Of a DNA stretch of 63,740 nt, positions 53,426 to 62,533 are shown in pieces (the first letter of the stretch is position 1; each line of letters starts with the position of its first letter). The notes beneath the pieces were generated by a model. The model was given only the letters and a program-made list of their open reading frames with translations. It was not told the DNA's origin and did not search any database. The stretch comes from Corallococcus interemptor (GTDB lineage: Bacteria > Myxococcota > Myxococcia > Myxococcales > Myxococcaceae), in the NCBI RefSeq assembly GCF_003668875.1, contig NZ_RAWM01000041.1, forward strand, positions 1 to 63,740, written 5' to 3'. The position numbers and the translations under genes were made by a program.

Positions 53426-55543
53426 TCAGCCTCCCGTGCGGTCCGCGGTGGGTTCGGAGGGAACGGGCTCCAGCGTCACCTCCAGCCGGAAGCCGCTCAG
53501 GTCCGCGGGGAACTCCTGGAACATCACCAGGAAGGGCACCTTGCCGCCCGGCGGCACCGGCAGGGACGCCGCGTCCATGCGCTGGCGGAGCGCGGTGGCG
53601 GCCTCGCGCGTGGTGACGGCGTGCAACTCCTCCGGCGTGGCCAGCGCGCCCGCGAGCCCTTCCGTGGAGCGCACCCGCTGGTCGCCGTCGAACAGGGCGG
53701 CGCGCACGCGCACGGCCGCGGCGGCGCCGGTGCGGTTCTCCGCCTCGCCGCGCACGACGAAGAGCATGCGGCCATCGCGCGTCTCGTAGAGGCCGTTGGA
53801 CACGTCGCTCGCGACGAACGGGCGGGACGCGGGCAGCACCAGCGTGCGCAGGCGGTCCGGGGACAGCGTGGACGGGTCCACCCTGCCCTCGCGCAGGTAC
53901 ACGGCGCCGAGCGCGCCCAGGGCCACCACCAGCACGGTGGCGATGGCGAGGTTGAGGACCAGCCCCGTCAACTTCCGCGCGCGGCCGGGCAGCCGGCGCT
54001 GGGGCATGCCCACGTCCTCGATGCGGGCGGAGGGCTTGGCCACGGTGACGGCCGGCCCGGAGCGCAGAGGGGCCAGGTCCACCACCTCGCGGCGGGGCGT
54101 GGTGATCTTGAACGGATCGCCGTCGTCGTACGCCGGCACGTCGCTCAGCAGCGAGATGCCGCCGGCATCCTCGGCGCCTGCTTCCGCGGTCACGTCGCCC
54201 AGGAGCGCGGCGCGGCCGGTGTCCGAGGCGGTCATCCCCTCCTCGCCGGAAGCCCCCGCGCCGGAGAAGTCGAACAGGTCGCCCATGGGCTCGGCGGCGG
54301 CCCCCAGGTCCTCCGGGGGCGGACCGGCCAGGTCCTGGGGCGGAGCGGCGGCCATGTCGATGGAGGCGAACGGATCCTCGGACGCGAAGCCCGGCGCGGG
54401 CGTCACCGGCCCCACCGCAGAGGCACCGCCCGGCGCGGGGGCCGCGGCGACGTTCGCGGCATGGCGAAGGGACGCCGCGTCCGGAGCCGCGGGCGCGTCG
54501 ATGGGGAAGTCGAAGAGCGGATCCGGAGCGAGGTCCGTCGAACCAGCGGCGGAAAGGCCCGGTGAGGCCACGGGGGCACGAGGTCCCGGAGGAGGAGCCG
54601 TGCGCGCCGGAGCCGCGCCCATACCCGGCGCGGCGCCGGGAGCCCCGGGCATGGCGGCACGACCCGGAGCCGCGCCTCCAGGCGGAGTGGCAGGAGCCGG
54701 GGGCATGGCCGCACGCGCCGGGGCCGCGCTCGAGGGAGCGGCCGGAGCGGGAGGCATGGCGGCACGCACCGGAGCCGGGCCCGCGCTTCCAGGCGGAGCG
54801 GCGGGAGGCATGGCAGCACGTGCCGGAAAGGCCCCAGGCGCCGGAGGAGCCACCGCTCCGGGAGGAACGGGTCCCCTGGACGCCACTGCGGCCTCCGGAG
54901 CCACGGCGGCCGGACGGGGCGCGCCACCGGGCCCCGCCGCGAACGCCCCGGGAGGAGCGGCCCGGGCGGCGGGAGGCGCGAAGGCCCCCGGCGGCGCCGG
55001 ACGGGGAGCCGGCGGAGCAGGCGGCGCCACGGCAGGCCGGGGAGCCGCCACGGGAGCGCCCGGTGCGGGGGCGTCCGCCATGAAGTCCGCGAACGGATCC
55101 TCCAGGTCCAGACCCGCCAGGTTCGTGGGGGACGCCAGCGGAGCCGTGGGCCGCCGGGACGCGACGCCCGGGGACGGCGTGGGCGGGTCGAACGGCATCA
55201 TCGGCGCGCCGGCGCCCGGCGAGGCATCCACGTCGATGTCCAAGTCCACGTCACCCCAGGCGTTGACCTGGGACTTCACCGCGGGAGCGCCGGGCGCGTA
55301 GTACGCGGGGCCGGGCCGGGTGACCTCTCCGGTGGGCTCCGGGGCCTCTCCGAACGCATGGAACGGGTCCGGCTGCCCGGCCGGAGGGCCAGCGGGCGGA
55401 GGGGCGCTCAGGGCCGGCGCGGGCTCACGCGCGACCCGAAAGGTGTTCTGGCATTTGGTGCAGCGGACCTTGACCCCTTTTTCCGTCACCTTCTCGTCGG
55501 GGATCTTGAACCGCGTCTGGCACTGTTCGCACTGGACGATCAT
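53426..55543 (-). CDS. MJ0042 zinc-ribbon protein with Pro-rich linker, membrane helix and DUF3426 domain
   Basis: A protein of 705 residues from the ATG at 55543. The zinc ribbon uses C5, C8, C28 and C31 (QCEQCQTRFKIP and VRCTKCQNTFRV). About 350 residues of Pro/Ala/Gly-rich sequence follow. A single membrane helix (LVLNLAIATVLVVALGALGAVYL) leads to a DUF3426-like periplasmic domain (LYETRDGRMLFVVRGEAENRTG and VPPGGKVPFLVMFQEFP, in pieces). The zinc ribbon would be cytoplasmic. Proteins of this plan are frequent in myxobacteria; their function is not known to me. Confidence 0.85.
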   Translation of the reverse strand: MIVQCEQCQTRFKIPDEKVTEKGVKVRCTKCQNTFRVAREPAPALSAPPPAGPPAGQPDPFHAFGEAPEPTGEVTRPGPAYYAPGAPAVKSQVNAWGDVDLDIDVDASPGAGAPMMPFDPPTPSPGVASRRPTAPLASPTNLAGLDLEDPFADFMADAPAPGAPVAAPRPAVAPPAPPAPRPAPPGAFAPPAARAAPPGAFAAGPGGAPRPAAVAPEAAVASRGPVPPGAVAPPAPGAFPARAAMPPAAPPGSAGPAPVRAAMPPAPAAPSSAAPARAAMPPAPATPPGGAAPGRAAMPGAPGAAPGMGAAPARTAPPPGPRAPVASPGLSAAGSTDLAPDPLFDFPIDAPAAPDAASLRHAANVAAAPAPGGASAVGPVTPAPGFASEDPFASIDMAAAPPQDLAGPPPEDLGAAAEPMGDLFDFSGAGASGEEGMTASDTGRAALLGDVTAEAGAEDAGGISLLSDVPAYDDGDPFKITTPRREVVDLAPLRSGPAVTVAKPSARIEDVGMPQRRLPGRARKLTGLVLNLAIATVLVVALGALGAVYLREGRVDPSTLSPDRLRTLVLPASRPFVASDVSNGLYETRDGRMLFVVRGEAENRTGAAAAVRVRAALFDGDQRVRSTEGLAGALATPEELHAVTTREAATALRQRMDAASLPVPPGGKVPFLVMFQEFPADLSGFRLEVTLEPVPSEPTADRTGG

Positions 55544-55711
55544 GGGGTCGGGTCGGGGGGACTCGAAGCATAGGCCCACCCGTCAACGGCGGCGAGTCGG
55601 ACCCGGGTAACTTGCTCGCTTCCAACCCCTTTGATACGAGGTTCGCCCCTTTGGAAATCGAGAAGTAAACCAGTAAATGCCAAGGCGCAGCCGGGGTCGG
55701 AGACGACAGAC

Positions 55712-56392
55712 ATGAGCGAGGCCGAGCAAGCAAACGCTCCCAGCAACTCCAAGGAGCCGAAGATCATCAAGCGCTACACGAACCGGAAACTCTACGACAC
55801 CGTGGAGAGCCGGTACGTCACGCTCGATGAAATCGCCGCGATGATCAAGGAGGGCACCGAGGTGCGGATTGTCGACAACCGCACGAAGGAAGACCTGACC
55901 TCCGTCACCCTCGCGCAGATCATCTTCGAGGAGGAGAAGAAGAAGAACCAGATGCCGCTGTCGGTGCTGCGGGAGATCATCCGCCACCCCGGCGAGTCCA
56001 TCTCCGGGTTCATCCAGAAGGAGGTCTCGCCGCGCGTCGCCTCCATCCGCGAGGAGGCCGAGCAGCGGCTGGACAAGCTGCTGCGCCGCGAGGACGGCAG
56101 CCCGCAGGAGGCCGCCGCTCCGGAAGCCGCCGCCACCACCACGCCCGCGCCGCAGGCCGAGGGCAACGCCGCGGGCCTCAACCCGGCGGAGCTCCTCAAG
56201 GCCAGCCAGCGCGCCTTCGAGGACTTCCAGCGCCGCATCGACGAGCGCGTGAAGCAGGTCGTGGAGAACCTCACCGGCAACCTCCCCGCGCTGGGCCGCG
56301 ACATGCAGGCCCTCATGCAGCGGCTGGAGGAGCTGGAGAAGAAGCTCGACGCCGTGGAGAAGGGCGACAAGAAGGACACCAGCGCGTCCTGA
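55712..56392 (+). CDS. PHA/PHB accumulation regulator-like DNA-binding protein
   Basis: A protein of 226 residues from the ATG at 55712. Residues 15-75 match the PHB-accumulation regulator DNA-binding domain: IIKRYTNRKLYDTVESRYVT, LDEIAAMIKEGTEVRIVDNR and TSVTLAQIIFEEE. The C-terminal half is helical with a coiled coil (ERVKQVVENL, LMQRLEELEKKLDAVEKGD) that resembles a phasin. In PHA producers PhaR binds both DNA and granules. No phaC or phaP in the usual sense is adjacent; a ParA and a small helical protein are. Confidence 0.87.
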   Translation: MSEAEQANAPSNSKEPKIIKRYTNRKLYDTVESRYVTLDEIAAMIKEGTEVRIVDNRTKEDLTSVTLAQIIFEEEKKKNQMPLSVLREIIRHPGESISGFIQKEVSPRVASIREEAEQRLDKLLRREDGSPQEAAAPEAAATTTPAPQAEGNAAGLNPAELLKASQRAFEDFQRRIDERVKQVVENLTGNLPALGRDMQALMQRLEELEKKLDAVEKGDKKDTSAS

Positions 56393-56415
56393 AGTCCCCC
56401 AGGCCTGGACGTCGC

Positions 56416-56439
56416 GGCGCCCGTGAGGAAGCGGGCGCC
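56416..56439. terminator. Hairpin between convergent phaR-like and parA-like genes
   Basis: A perfect 8-bp stem, GGCGCCCG (56416-56423) and CGGGCGCC (56432-56439), with loop TGAGGAAG, in the 54-bp convergent gap. No T-run. Confidence 0.55.
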
Positions 56440-56446
56440 TGGCGCT

Positions 56447-57253
56447 TCAGGCCACCTTCGACCGGGCCCGCTTCCGCTTCGCGGCAGGGGCCCCGCCGTC
56501 GATCTCCGCCGCGATGGCCGCGAGCATCCGCGCCCCCGGGCTCTGGGGTGCGTACTCCCAGATGGTCTTCCCGTGGCTCTGCGCCTCGTCCACCTTGACG
56601 CTGTAGCCCAGCGGCGTGGCGGCGAGCGCGTCGGGGAAGTACGCGCGCAGGCGCTCCAGGATGGCCGTGGCCAGCGCCGTCTTGCGGTACAGCGTGGGCA
56701 CCACCTTGGTGACGCGCAAATCCGGGCGCCCCTCCGCCTCGCCCACCTGGCGCACCGTCTCCGCCAGCTCCGCGCACCCGTCCAGCGCCAGGTACGTCAG
56801 CGCCACCGGCACCACCACCTCTGACGCCGCCACCAGGATGTTGCGCGTGGTGAGCCCCATGGACGGAGGCGCGTCGAACAGCACCAGGTCGTAGCCCGCG
56901 GCCTCCGCCTCCCGCATGCGGTCCGCCAGCCGGTGCGCGCGGCGCGGGTCCTGCGCCACCACCACCGGGAACTCCGCCATCTCCTTGTACGCGGGCACCA
57001 CGTCCAGCCCGCTCACGCCCGTCTGTCGCACCACGGAGGACAGGGACACCTCCGCGTCGGTGAGCAGGTGGAAGACGTTCCGGGGCAGCGTGCGCACGTC
57101 CACGCCCAGGGACTTGCCCGCGTGGCCCTGCGTGTCCAGGTCCACCAGCAGCACGCGGCGGCGCTGCTCCAGCGCGAGCCACGCGGCGGTGTTCACCGCG
57201 AGCGTCGTCTTGCAGGTGCCGCCCTTCTCGTTGATGAACGCGATGCGCCGCAT
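56447..57253 (-). CDS. ParA/Soj-family ATPase
   Basis: A protein of 268 residues from the ATG at 57253 with GAGGAGG just upstream. Deviant Walker A INEKGGTCKTT (K10, K15; Cys in place of the usual Gly), switch I region DLDTQGHAGKSLG, and Walker B VLFDAPPSMGLTTRN. The tail is basic (KRKRARSKVA), which fits non-specific DNA binding. ParA proteins position plasmids, chromosomes or protein cargos on the nucleoid. No parB gene is adjacent; instead a phasin-like helical protein precedes it on the same strand. An orphan, cargo-positioning ParA is therefore likely. Confidence 0.9.
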   Translation of the reverse strand: MRRIAFINEKGGTCKTTLAVNTAAWLALEQRRRVLLVDLDTQGHAGKSLGVDVRTLPRNVFHLLTDAEVSLSSVVRQTGVSGLDVVPAYKEMAEFPVVVAQDPRRAHRLADRMREAEAAGYDLVLFDAPPSMGLTTRNILVAASEVVVPVALTYLALDGCAELAETVRQVGEAEGRPDLRVTKVVPTLYRKTALATAILERLRAYFPDALAATPLGYSVKVDEAQSHGKTIWEYAPQSPGARMLAAIAAEIDGGAPAAKRKRARSKVA

Positions 57254-57270
57254 GGCTCCCTCCTCAAGGA

Positions 57271-57308
57271 AAGCGAAAGACGGAAGCGAAAGACGGAAGC
57301 GAAAGACG
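57271..57308. repeat. Three tandem 13-bp repeats
   Basis: The unit AAGCGAAAGACGG occurs at 57271-57283 and 57284-57296, and nearly fully at 57297-57308. It fills the gap between the phasin-like gene and the parA-like gene on the minus strand, just before the parA ribosome binding site. Confidence 0.75.
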
Positions 57309-57312
57309 CGCC

Positions 57313-57624
57313 CTACCCCTTCTTCTTGGAGGACGCGCTCGACACCAGCGTGTCCACCTTGCTTTCGACGGACGAGAGCAGCCTCTCCAGGTCGTCCACC
57401 TTGGAGCGCAGCTGCTCCAGGTCCGCGGTGGACGGCAGGTTCATGGCGGACAGCGCCGTGCGCAGCGCCGCGTCCAGCGTCCCCTTCGCCGCGAGCGAGC
57501 GGGACACCAGCGTCTGCACCGCCGCCACGAACTTCTCGTTGGAGAGCAGCTGCTGCGCGAGCTTGCCCACGCGCTCCTCGCCCGTCTCCACGAGCTTCTT
57601 CATCACCGGGTTGTTCTTGAGCAT
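57313..57624 (-). CDS. Small phasin-like helical protein
   Basis: A protein of 103 residues, all helix: KNNPVMKKLVETGEERVGKLAQQLLSNEKFVAAVQTLVSRSLAAKG (in part), then a hydrophilic coiled coil LEQLRSKVDDLERLLSSVESKVDTLV and a lysine tail. There is no signal peptide. Composition and layout are like phasins and the C-terminal helices of PhaF-type proteins. It lies directly upstream of the parA-like gene and opposite the PhaR-like gene, so it may be the cargo adaptor of a granule-positioning system. This is inference. Confidence 0.72.
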   Translation of the reverse strand: MLKNNPVMKKLVETGEERVGKLAQQLLSNEKFVAAVQTLVSRSLAAKGTLDAALRTALSAMNLPSTADLEQLRSKVDDLERLLSSVESKVDTLVSSASSKKKG

Positions 57625-57819
57625 GGTCTTGGAACCGTTCAGGTCCGGCCCCCCGGCAAAGGCACCTTGGCCCTCGGGACAGGCGGGACGTCAGGAAGAG
57701 GACGCCGCACTCTGGGAGGGGCCAACGCGACGTGTCAAGCAGGGGAACAATGGGGGTTTCCGCTCGTGGACTCTCGTTGACTCTCCGGGAACCCATCCCT
57801 ACGGTTCGCGCGCCCTCTT

Positions 57820-58740
57820 ATGGCCGGACTGCTCGACAAACGCCTGTGGATCGTCTCTGGCAAGGGGGGCGTGGGGAAGACGACCATCGCCGCCGCCCTG
57901 GCCCTGGCCTCGGTGCGCGCCGGCCGGCGCACCCTGGTGTGTGAAGTGAACACGCAGGAGCGCGTCAGCCGCATCCTGGAGCTGCCCGAAGCGGGCCCGG
58001 AGGTGAAGCTGCTGGAGGAGAACCTCTGGGCGGTGGACGTGCGCCCCCAGGAGGCCATGCGCGAGTACGGCCTGATGGTCCTGCGCTTCGAGACCCTCTA
58101 CAAGACGGTCTTCGAGAACCGGCTGGTGCGCTACTTCCTGCGCTTCATCCCGTCCCTCCAGGAGCTGGTGCTGCTGGGGAAGATCCTCTTCCACCTCCAG
58201 GAGAAGCTGCCGGACGGCCGCTGGAAGTACGACACGCTGGTGCTGGACGCGCCCGCCACCGGCCACGCCATCTCCTTCCTGAGCGTGCCGCAGGTGCTCC
58301 TGCAGACGATTCCGCCGGGGCCCATGACGCGCGAGGCGCTGAAGATGCGCGACCTCCTGGTGGACCCCTCCGTCACCGCCGCGGTGCTGGTGGCGCTGCC
58401 GGAGGAGATGCCGGTGAACGAGGCGCTGGAGCTGCACAGCGCGCTGAGGGACCGGGTGCACATCCGCACGCACGCGGCGGTGCTCAACCAGGCCTTCCCG
58501 GAGCGCTTCACGGAAGCCGACCTGGAGGCGCTGGCGGGCCACCCGGAGCTCAAGCGCGTGGCGCAGGCACACCATGACCGCGCGTCGCAGGCGGTGCTCG
58601 CGGGAACGAAGCTGGAGCGCAACCTCCACGCGCCGGTGTACACGGTGCCCAGGTTGTTCGTGCCGCGCTTCGGACGGGACGCGGTGGAGACGGTGATGGG
58701 GCACCTGAACGCGATGGTGACCGGAGGCACGGGAGCATGA
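57820..58740 (+). CDS. ArsA/Get3-family ATPase, first of a pair
   Basis: A protein of 306 residues. Deviant Walker A VSGKGGVGKTTIAAA, an ACTS-like NTQERVSRIL switch I, and Walker B LVLDAPATGHAISFL. This subfamily has no arsenite-binding cysteines, and no arsenic operon is near. Paired ArsA-like ATPases are known from actinobacteria and myxobacteria. The function is not settled; tail-anchored or surface protein handling has been considered by analogy with Get3. Its stop overlaps the start of the second ATPase (ATGA). Confidence 0.87.
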   Translation: MAGLLDKRLWIVSGKGGVGKTTIAAALALASVRAGRRTLVCEVNTQERVSRILELPEAGPEVKLLEENLWAVDVRPQEAMREYGLMVLRFETLYKTVFENRLVRYFLRFIPSLQELVLLGKILFHLQEKLPDGRWKYDTLVLDAPATGHAISFLSVPQVLLQTIPPGPMTREALKMRDLLVDPSVTAAVLVALPEEMPVNEALELHSALRDRVHIRTHAAVLNQAFPERFTEADLEALAGHPELKRVAQAHHDRASQAVLAGTKLERNLHAPVYTVPRLFVPRFGRDAVETVMGHLNAMVTGGTGA

Positions 58741-59849
58741 CGGCGCTGCAAGCGGCGCTCGCGAACAAGCGCGTGCTCATCTGCGTGGGCTCTGGCGGCG
58801 TGGGCAAGACGACGGTGGCGGCGACGCTCGCGCTGCGCGCGGCGGTGGAGGGACGCCCCAGCATCGTGTGCACCATCGACCCGGCGAAGCGCCTGGCCAA
58901 CTCCCTGGGCCTGTCCGGCCTGGGCAACACGGAGGCGGAAGTCCCCGCGTCCGCGCTGGAGCCCCTGGGCGTGAAGCCCAAGGCGGCCCTGCACGCGATG
59001 ATGCTGGACATGAAGGCCACCTGGGACGACCTCATCACCCGCGTGGCCCCGCCGGAGCAGCGCGAGAAGATCTTCGCCAACCGCTTCTACCAGTCCCTCT
59101 CCACGGCCCTGGCCGGCAGCCAGGAATACATCGCCATGGAGAAGGTCTGGGACCTGCGGCGGCGCAGCGACTACCAGCTGGTGGTGCTGGACACGCCGCC
59201 CACCGCGCACGCGCTGGACTTCCTGGACGCGCCCAACCGGGTGCTGGACTTCCTGGACAACGAAGCGGCCAAGTGGCTGCTCACGCCCGCGCTCAAGGCG
59301 GGCAAGGTGGGCCTGTCCCTCTTCAACCTGGGCGGCAGCTATGTGACGCGCGCGCTGTCGCGCTTCACCGGCACGGAGATGCTCCAGGAGCTGTCCTCCT
59401 TCATGCTGACGCTCTCCTCCATGAACGAGGGCTTCCGCGAGCGCGCCCGCGGCGTGCGGGAGCTCCTGGAGGACAAGACGACGGGGTTCGTGCTGGTGAC
59501 GAGCCCCAACCCGGAGCGGCTGGACGAGGCCATCCACTTCCACAAGCTGCTCGCGCAGAACCGCATGGAGATGACGGCCATCGTGGTGAACCGCGTGCAC
59601 CCGCTGCCCACGCAGGCGCAGTGGGAGGACGCGGCCACGCTGACGCCCACCCGGCGCGCGAAGGTGGAGGAGACGCTGCGCGAGCTCCAGGTGCTGGCGC
59701 AACAGGACCTGGAGGGCATGGCGCAGCTGCGCGCGGCCTGTCCGGGCACGCCCCTCATCCAGGTGCCGCGCTTCGGGCTGGACGTGCACGACCTGGTGGC
59801 GCTGTGGGGCACCGGCCGTTACCTCCTGGGCGACGACGTCCTCGCCTGA
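58737..59849 (+). CDS. ArsA/Get3-family ATPase, second of a pair
   Basis: A protein of 370 residues. Its P-loop reads CVGSGGVGKTTVAAT, so the signature Lys of the deviant Walker A (KGGVGK) is Ser; switch I TIDPAKRLANSL and Walker B VVLDTPPTAHALDFL are intact. A helical insertion (FFANRFYQSLSTALAGSQEY-like) corresponds to the client-binding region of Get3. Being translationally coupled to the first ATPase, the two may form a heterodimer in which only one site has the trans-acting Lys. Confidence 0.87.
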   Translation: MTALQAALANKRVLICVGSGGVGKTTVAATLALRAAVEGRPSIVCTIDPAKRLANSLGLSGLGNTEAEVPASALEPLGVKPKAALHAMMLDMKATWDDLITRVAPPEQREKIFANRFYQSLSTALAGSQEYIAMEKVWDLRRRSDYQLVVLDTPPTAHALDFLDAPNRVLDFLDNEAAKWLLTPALKAGKVGLSLFNLGGSYVTRALSRFTGTEMLQELSSFMLTLSSMNEGFRERARGVRELLEDKTTGFVLVTSPNPERLDEAIHFHKLLAQNRMEMTAIVVNRVHPLPTQAQWEDAATLTPTRRAKVEETLRELQVLAQQDLEGMAQLRAACPGTPLIQVPRFGLDVHDLVALWGTGRYLLGDDVLA

Positions 59850-59988
59850 GCGCCCTCCCCCACGGTGCGTGACAGGGCACCCGGGGCCATCCCGCATTAG
59901 ACTGGCGGTCCCGGAAAGAGCACTCCGGGAACCTGGCGGGTCTCCGGGGTGTCGATGTCCGGGGCCGTACCGGATGGGAGTGAGCTGC

Positions 59989-61173
59989 ATGCACGGCAGG
60001 AAGCGGATGGAGTCGGCCGGAGTCACCCGGCGGTGGCTGTGGGCAGGCGTGTTGGGCCTGGGCCTGGTGCTCACGGGCTGCCGCACCACGGGCGCGGCGA
60101 CGAAGCCGGACGGCACGGCGAACAAGCAGGTCGTGGAGTTCGACCCCGTCACGGTGACGGCGGACCTGGAGCTGGACAAGCTCAACGACGAGGAGCTCTT
60201 CGCCGGCGGCACCTCCGCCTTCGCCGCCAACGACTTCAAGCAGGCGGCGCGCTACCTCGGCCGGCTCGCGGACTTCCACCCCAACAGCCCGCACCGCCGG
60301 GAGGCCCTCTACAACGCGGGCCTCGCGCACCAGCGCCTCAAGGAGTGGGACGACGCCTACGGGCGCTTCTCCGACCTGGCGGAGCCGGAGAAGGGCCAGG
60401 GCGACGCGCTGGAGGCGTCCTTCCGCGTGGCGGAGACGCTCTACCACCTGGAGCGCTACGAGGAGGCGGTGAAGCTGCTGACGACGCTGGCCGCGCGCGC
60501 GGACCTGCCCGCGGGCCGGCGCATCGAGGCCCAGGTGCAGCAGGGCATCTGCCAGGTGGAGGCCGGCCGCACCGACGACGCGGAAGCCACGCTGCGCAAG
60601 GCGCTGGCCGCGTATGACGCCCTGCCGGACAAGGCGGAGGTGGAGGACTACTTCCCCGCGCAGGCGCACTTCTTCGTCGGCGAAATCTACCGGCTGCACT
60701 ACGAGGCCGTGAAGCTGGAGGCCAGCCGGGGCAGCGACGGGCTGGCGCAGGACCTCAACTACAAGGCGGAGCTGCTGTTGTCCGCGCAGGGCCACTACCT
60801 GCGCGCCATCCGCGTGGGCAACGGCTACTGGGCCACCGCCGCGGGCGCGCAGATTGGCGCCCTGTACGAAAACCTCCACGAGCACATGGTGAACTCGCCC
60901 ACGCCCCCGGAGCTCAACGCCGAGGAGGCGGAGGTCTACCGCCAGGAGCTGCGCAAGAAGATCCGCGTGCTGCTCACCAAGTCCATCAACATCTACGAGC
61001 GCACCCTGGAGGCCGCCGAGCGCATCGGCTCGCAGAACGCCTTCGTGGACCGCACCCGCCAGAGCCTGGAGAAGGTGAAGTCGCTCCTGCTCGCGGACGC
61101 GGACGCCGACACGGCGTCGGACGAGGTCTCCGTGCCCATGCCCGCCTCCAACGCGGGCGCGAAGCACCGCTGA
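59989..61173 (+). CDS. TPR-repeat lipoprotein
   Basis: A protein of 394 residues. The ATG at 59989 is favoured by GGGAG at 59976-59980; 59974 and 60007 are alternatives. Lipobox GLVLTGC. TPR repeats cover at least residues 65-250 (FAANDFKQAARYLGRLADFHPNSPHRREALYNAGLAHQ in part, then FRVAETLYHLERYEEAVKLL). The C-terminal region is helical with a coiled coil. The layout resembles BamD-like and gliding-motility TPR lipoproteins, but identity with a particular one cannot be shown here. It follows the ArsA pair by 139 bp on the same strand. Confidence 0.84.
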   Translation: MHGRKRMESAGVTRRWLWAGVLGLGLVLTGCRTTGAATKPDGTANKQVVEFDPVTVTADLELDKLNDEELFAGGTSAFAANDFKQAARYLGRLADFHPNSPHRREALYNAGLAHQRLKEWDDAYGRFSDLAEPEKGQGDALEASFRVAETLYHLERYEEAVKLLTTLAARADLPAGRRIEAQVQQGICQVEAGRTDDAEATLRKALAAYDALPDKAEVEDYFPAQAHFFVGEIYRLHYEAVKLEASRGSDGLAQDLNYKAELLLSAQGHYLRAIRVGNGYWATAAGAQIGALYENLHEHMVNSPTPPELNAEEAEVYRQELRKKIRVLLTKSINIYERTLEAAERIGSQNAFVDRTRQSLEKVKSLLLADADADTASDEVSVPMPASNAGAKHR

Positions 61174-61191
61174 CGCTGGCGCCTCCAGGCC

Positions 61192-62388
61192 ATGGAACCG
61201 CTCTTCACCCCGGAGCAGCTCGCCGACATCCACGCCTACCATCAGCCCTATTACATCCGGGCCGCGGTGGACCCGCTGGTGCGGCTGGCCCTGTCGGCGC
61301 TCATCCTCTCCGTGCTCCTGCGGCCGGTGTACCGGGGGGCGGAGGCCGCGGCGGCGGCGCTGGAGCGCAGGTTCGGGGCCGGCTTACGCAAGGCGCCGGT
61401 GAGCCGCGCCTTCTTCAGCGCCATGGACCGGCTGTGGGGCGAGCCCGGCTGGGGCACCGCCATCCTCTTCGCGCTCTTCATCGACCTGGCCACCCAGCTG
61501 CTCTACGCGCCCGCCAACGTGTACTTCTACTACGTGCTGGAGCACCGGCACGGCATGTCCAACGACACGCCCGCCACCTTCGCGTGGACGTGGTTCAAGG
61601 GCAGCCTCGTGGGCGCCATCGCCCTGACGGCGCTCGTGGTCGGCCTGTACGGCCTGGCCCGCCGGGTGCGCCGCTGGTGGCTGGTGCTGGGCGTGCCCGT
61701 GGCCCTGCTGATGCTGGTGTCCGCCGCGCTGGACCCGTACCGCGCCCGCCTCTACTTCGACCAGACGCCCCTGCCGGAGGGGCCGCTGCGCTCGCGCATC
61801 ACCGCGCTGATGCGGAAGGCGGACATCACCTTCTCCGACGTGCTGGTGGAGAAGACGTCCGTGATGTCCAAGCGCATCCAGGCGTACTTCGCCGGCCAGG
61901 GCCCCACGCGCACCATCGTCCTCAACGACGTCATCCTGGGTGAGCTCGCGGAGGATGAAATCCTGGCCGCGGTGGCGCATGAGGCGGGCCACGTGAACGA
62001 GCCCCGCTGGCCCGGGCGCATCGCCTCCTCGCTCGCGGTGCTGGCCCTGCTCTTCCTCATCGACCAGTTGCTGCGCCTCTCCGCCCGGCGGGGCTGGTGG
62101 GGCGTCCAGCGCGCGGGCGACATCCGCACCCTGCCGCTCGTCTCGCTGGTGGTGTTCCTGCTGATAACCCTCGCGGCCCCCGTGTCCGGGGCGCTCTCCC
62201 GCCAGCGCGAGCGCGAGGCGGACCGCTACGGGTTGACGCTCACCGGCGACCCCGCCGCCTTCCGCCGCATGCTGGTGAAGGCCGCCCGGGTGAACAAGAT
62301 GGACCCCGAGCCCCCCCGCTGGGTCGTCCTCAAGGGCATGAGCCATCCCCCCATCGGGGAACGGCTCGCAGCGCTCGACGCGCCCTGA
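61192..62388 (+). CDS. M48-family membrane metalloprotease (Ste24/CAAX-protease-like)
   Basis: A protein of 398 residues with several membrane helices. The N-terminal domain has the Ste24 signature region FIDLATQLLYAPANVYFYYVLEHRHGMSN (in part). The zinc motif is VAHEAGHV (H263, E264, H267), and the third ligand region is REREADRYGL. The C-terminus has GMSHPPIGERLAAL, as in M48 proteases. It cuts membrane-associated proteins or peptides. It follows the TPR lipoprotein gene by 18 bp and is probably in one unit with it. Confidence 0.92.
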   Translation: MEPLFTPEQLADIHAYHQPYYIRAAVDPLVRLALSALILSVLLRPVYRGAEAAAAALERRFGAGLRKAPVSRAFFSAMDRLWGEPGWGTAILFALFIDLATQLLYAPANVYFYYVLEHRHGMSNDTPATFAWTWFKGSLVGAIALTALVVGLYGLARRVRRWWLVLGVPVALLMLVSAALDPYRARLYFDQTPLPEGPLRSRITALMRKADITFSDVLVEKTSVMSKRIQAYFAGQGPTRTIVLNDVILGELAEDEILAAVAHEAGHVNEPRWPGRIASSLAVLALLFLIDQLLRLSARRGWWGVQRAGDIRTLPLVSLVVFLLITLAAPVSGALSRQREREADRYGLTLTGDPAAFRRMLVKAARVNKMDPEPPRWVVLKGMSHPPIGERLAALDAP

Positions 62389-62533
62389 GCCGCCGTTCAA
62401 GAAGCCGCCGGTGGATGGGCCTCCACTCCACTCCCCCTCGCCATCCAGGCCCACCCTCCGGCCAGCCGCCCCCGGACCGCTCCCCAACTGTCCGGTGGCA
62501 CATCCGTCTTGAAGCGTCTCTTCCTTCAACCCG

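Noticed and set aside
57271-57308. Possible CRISPR array
   Set aside because: The three repeats are only 13 bp, directly adjacent without spacers, and no cas genes are present.
57820-59849. Arsenical resistance operon (arsA)
   Set aside because: The two ATPases lack the metalloid-binding cysteines, and no arsB, arsD or arsR gene is near.
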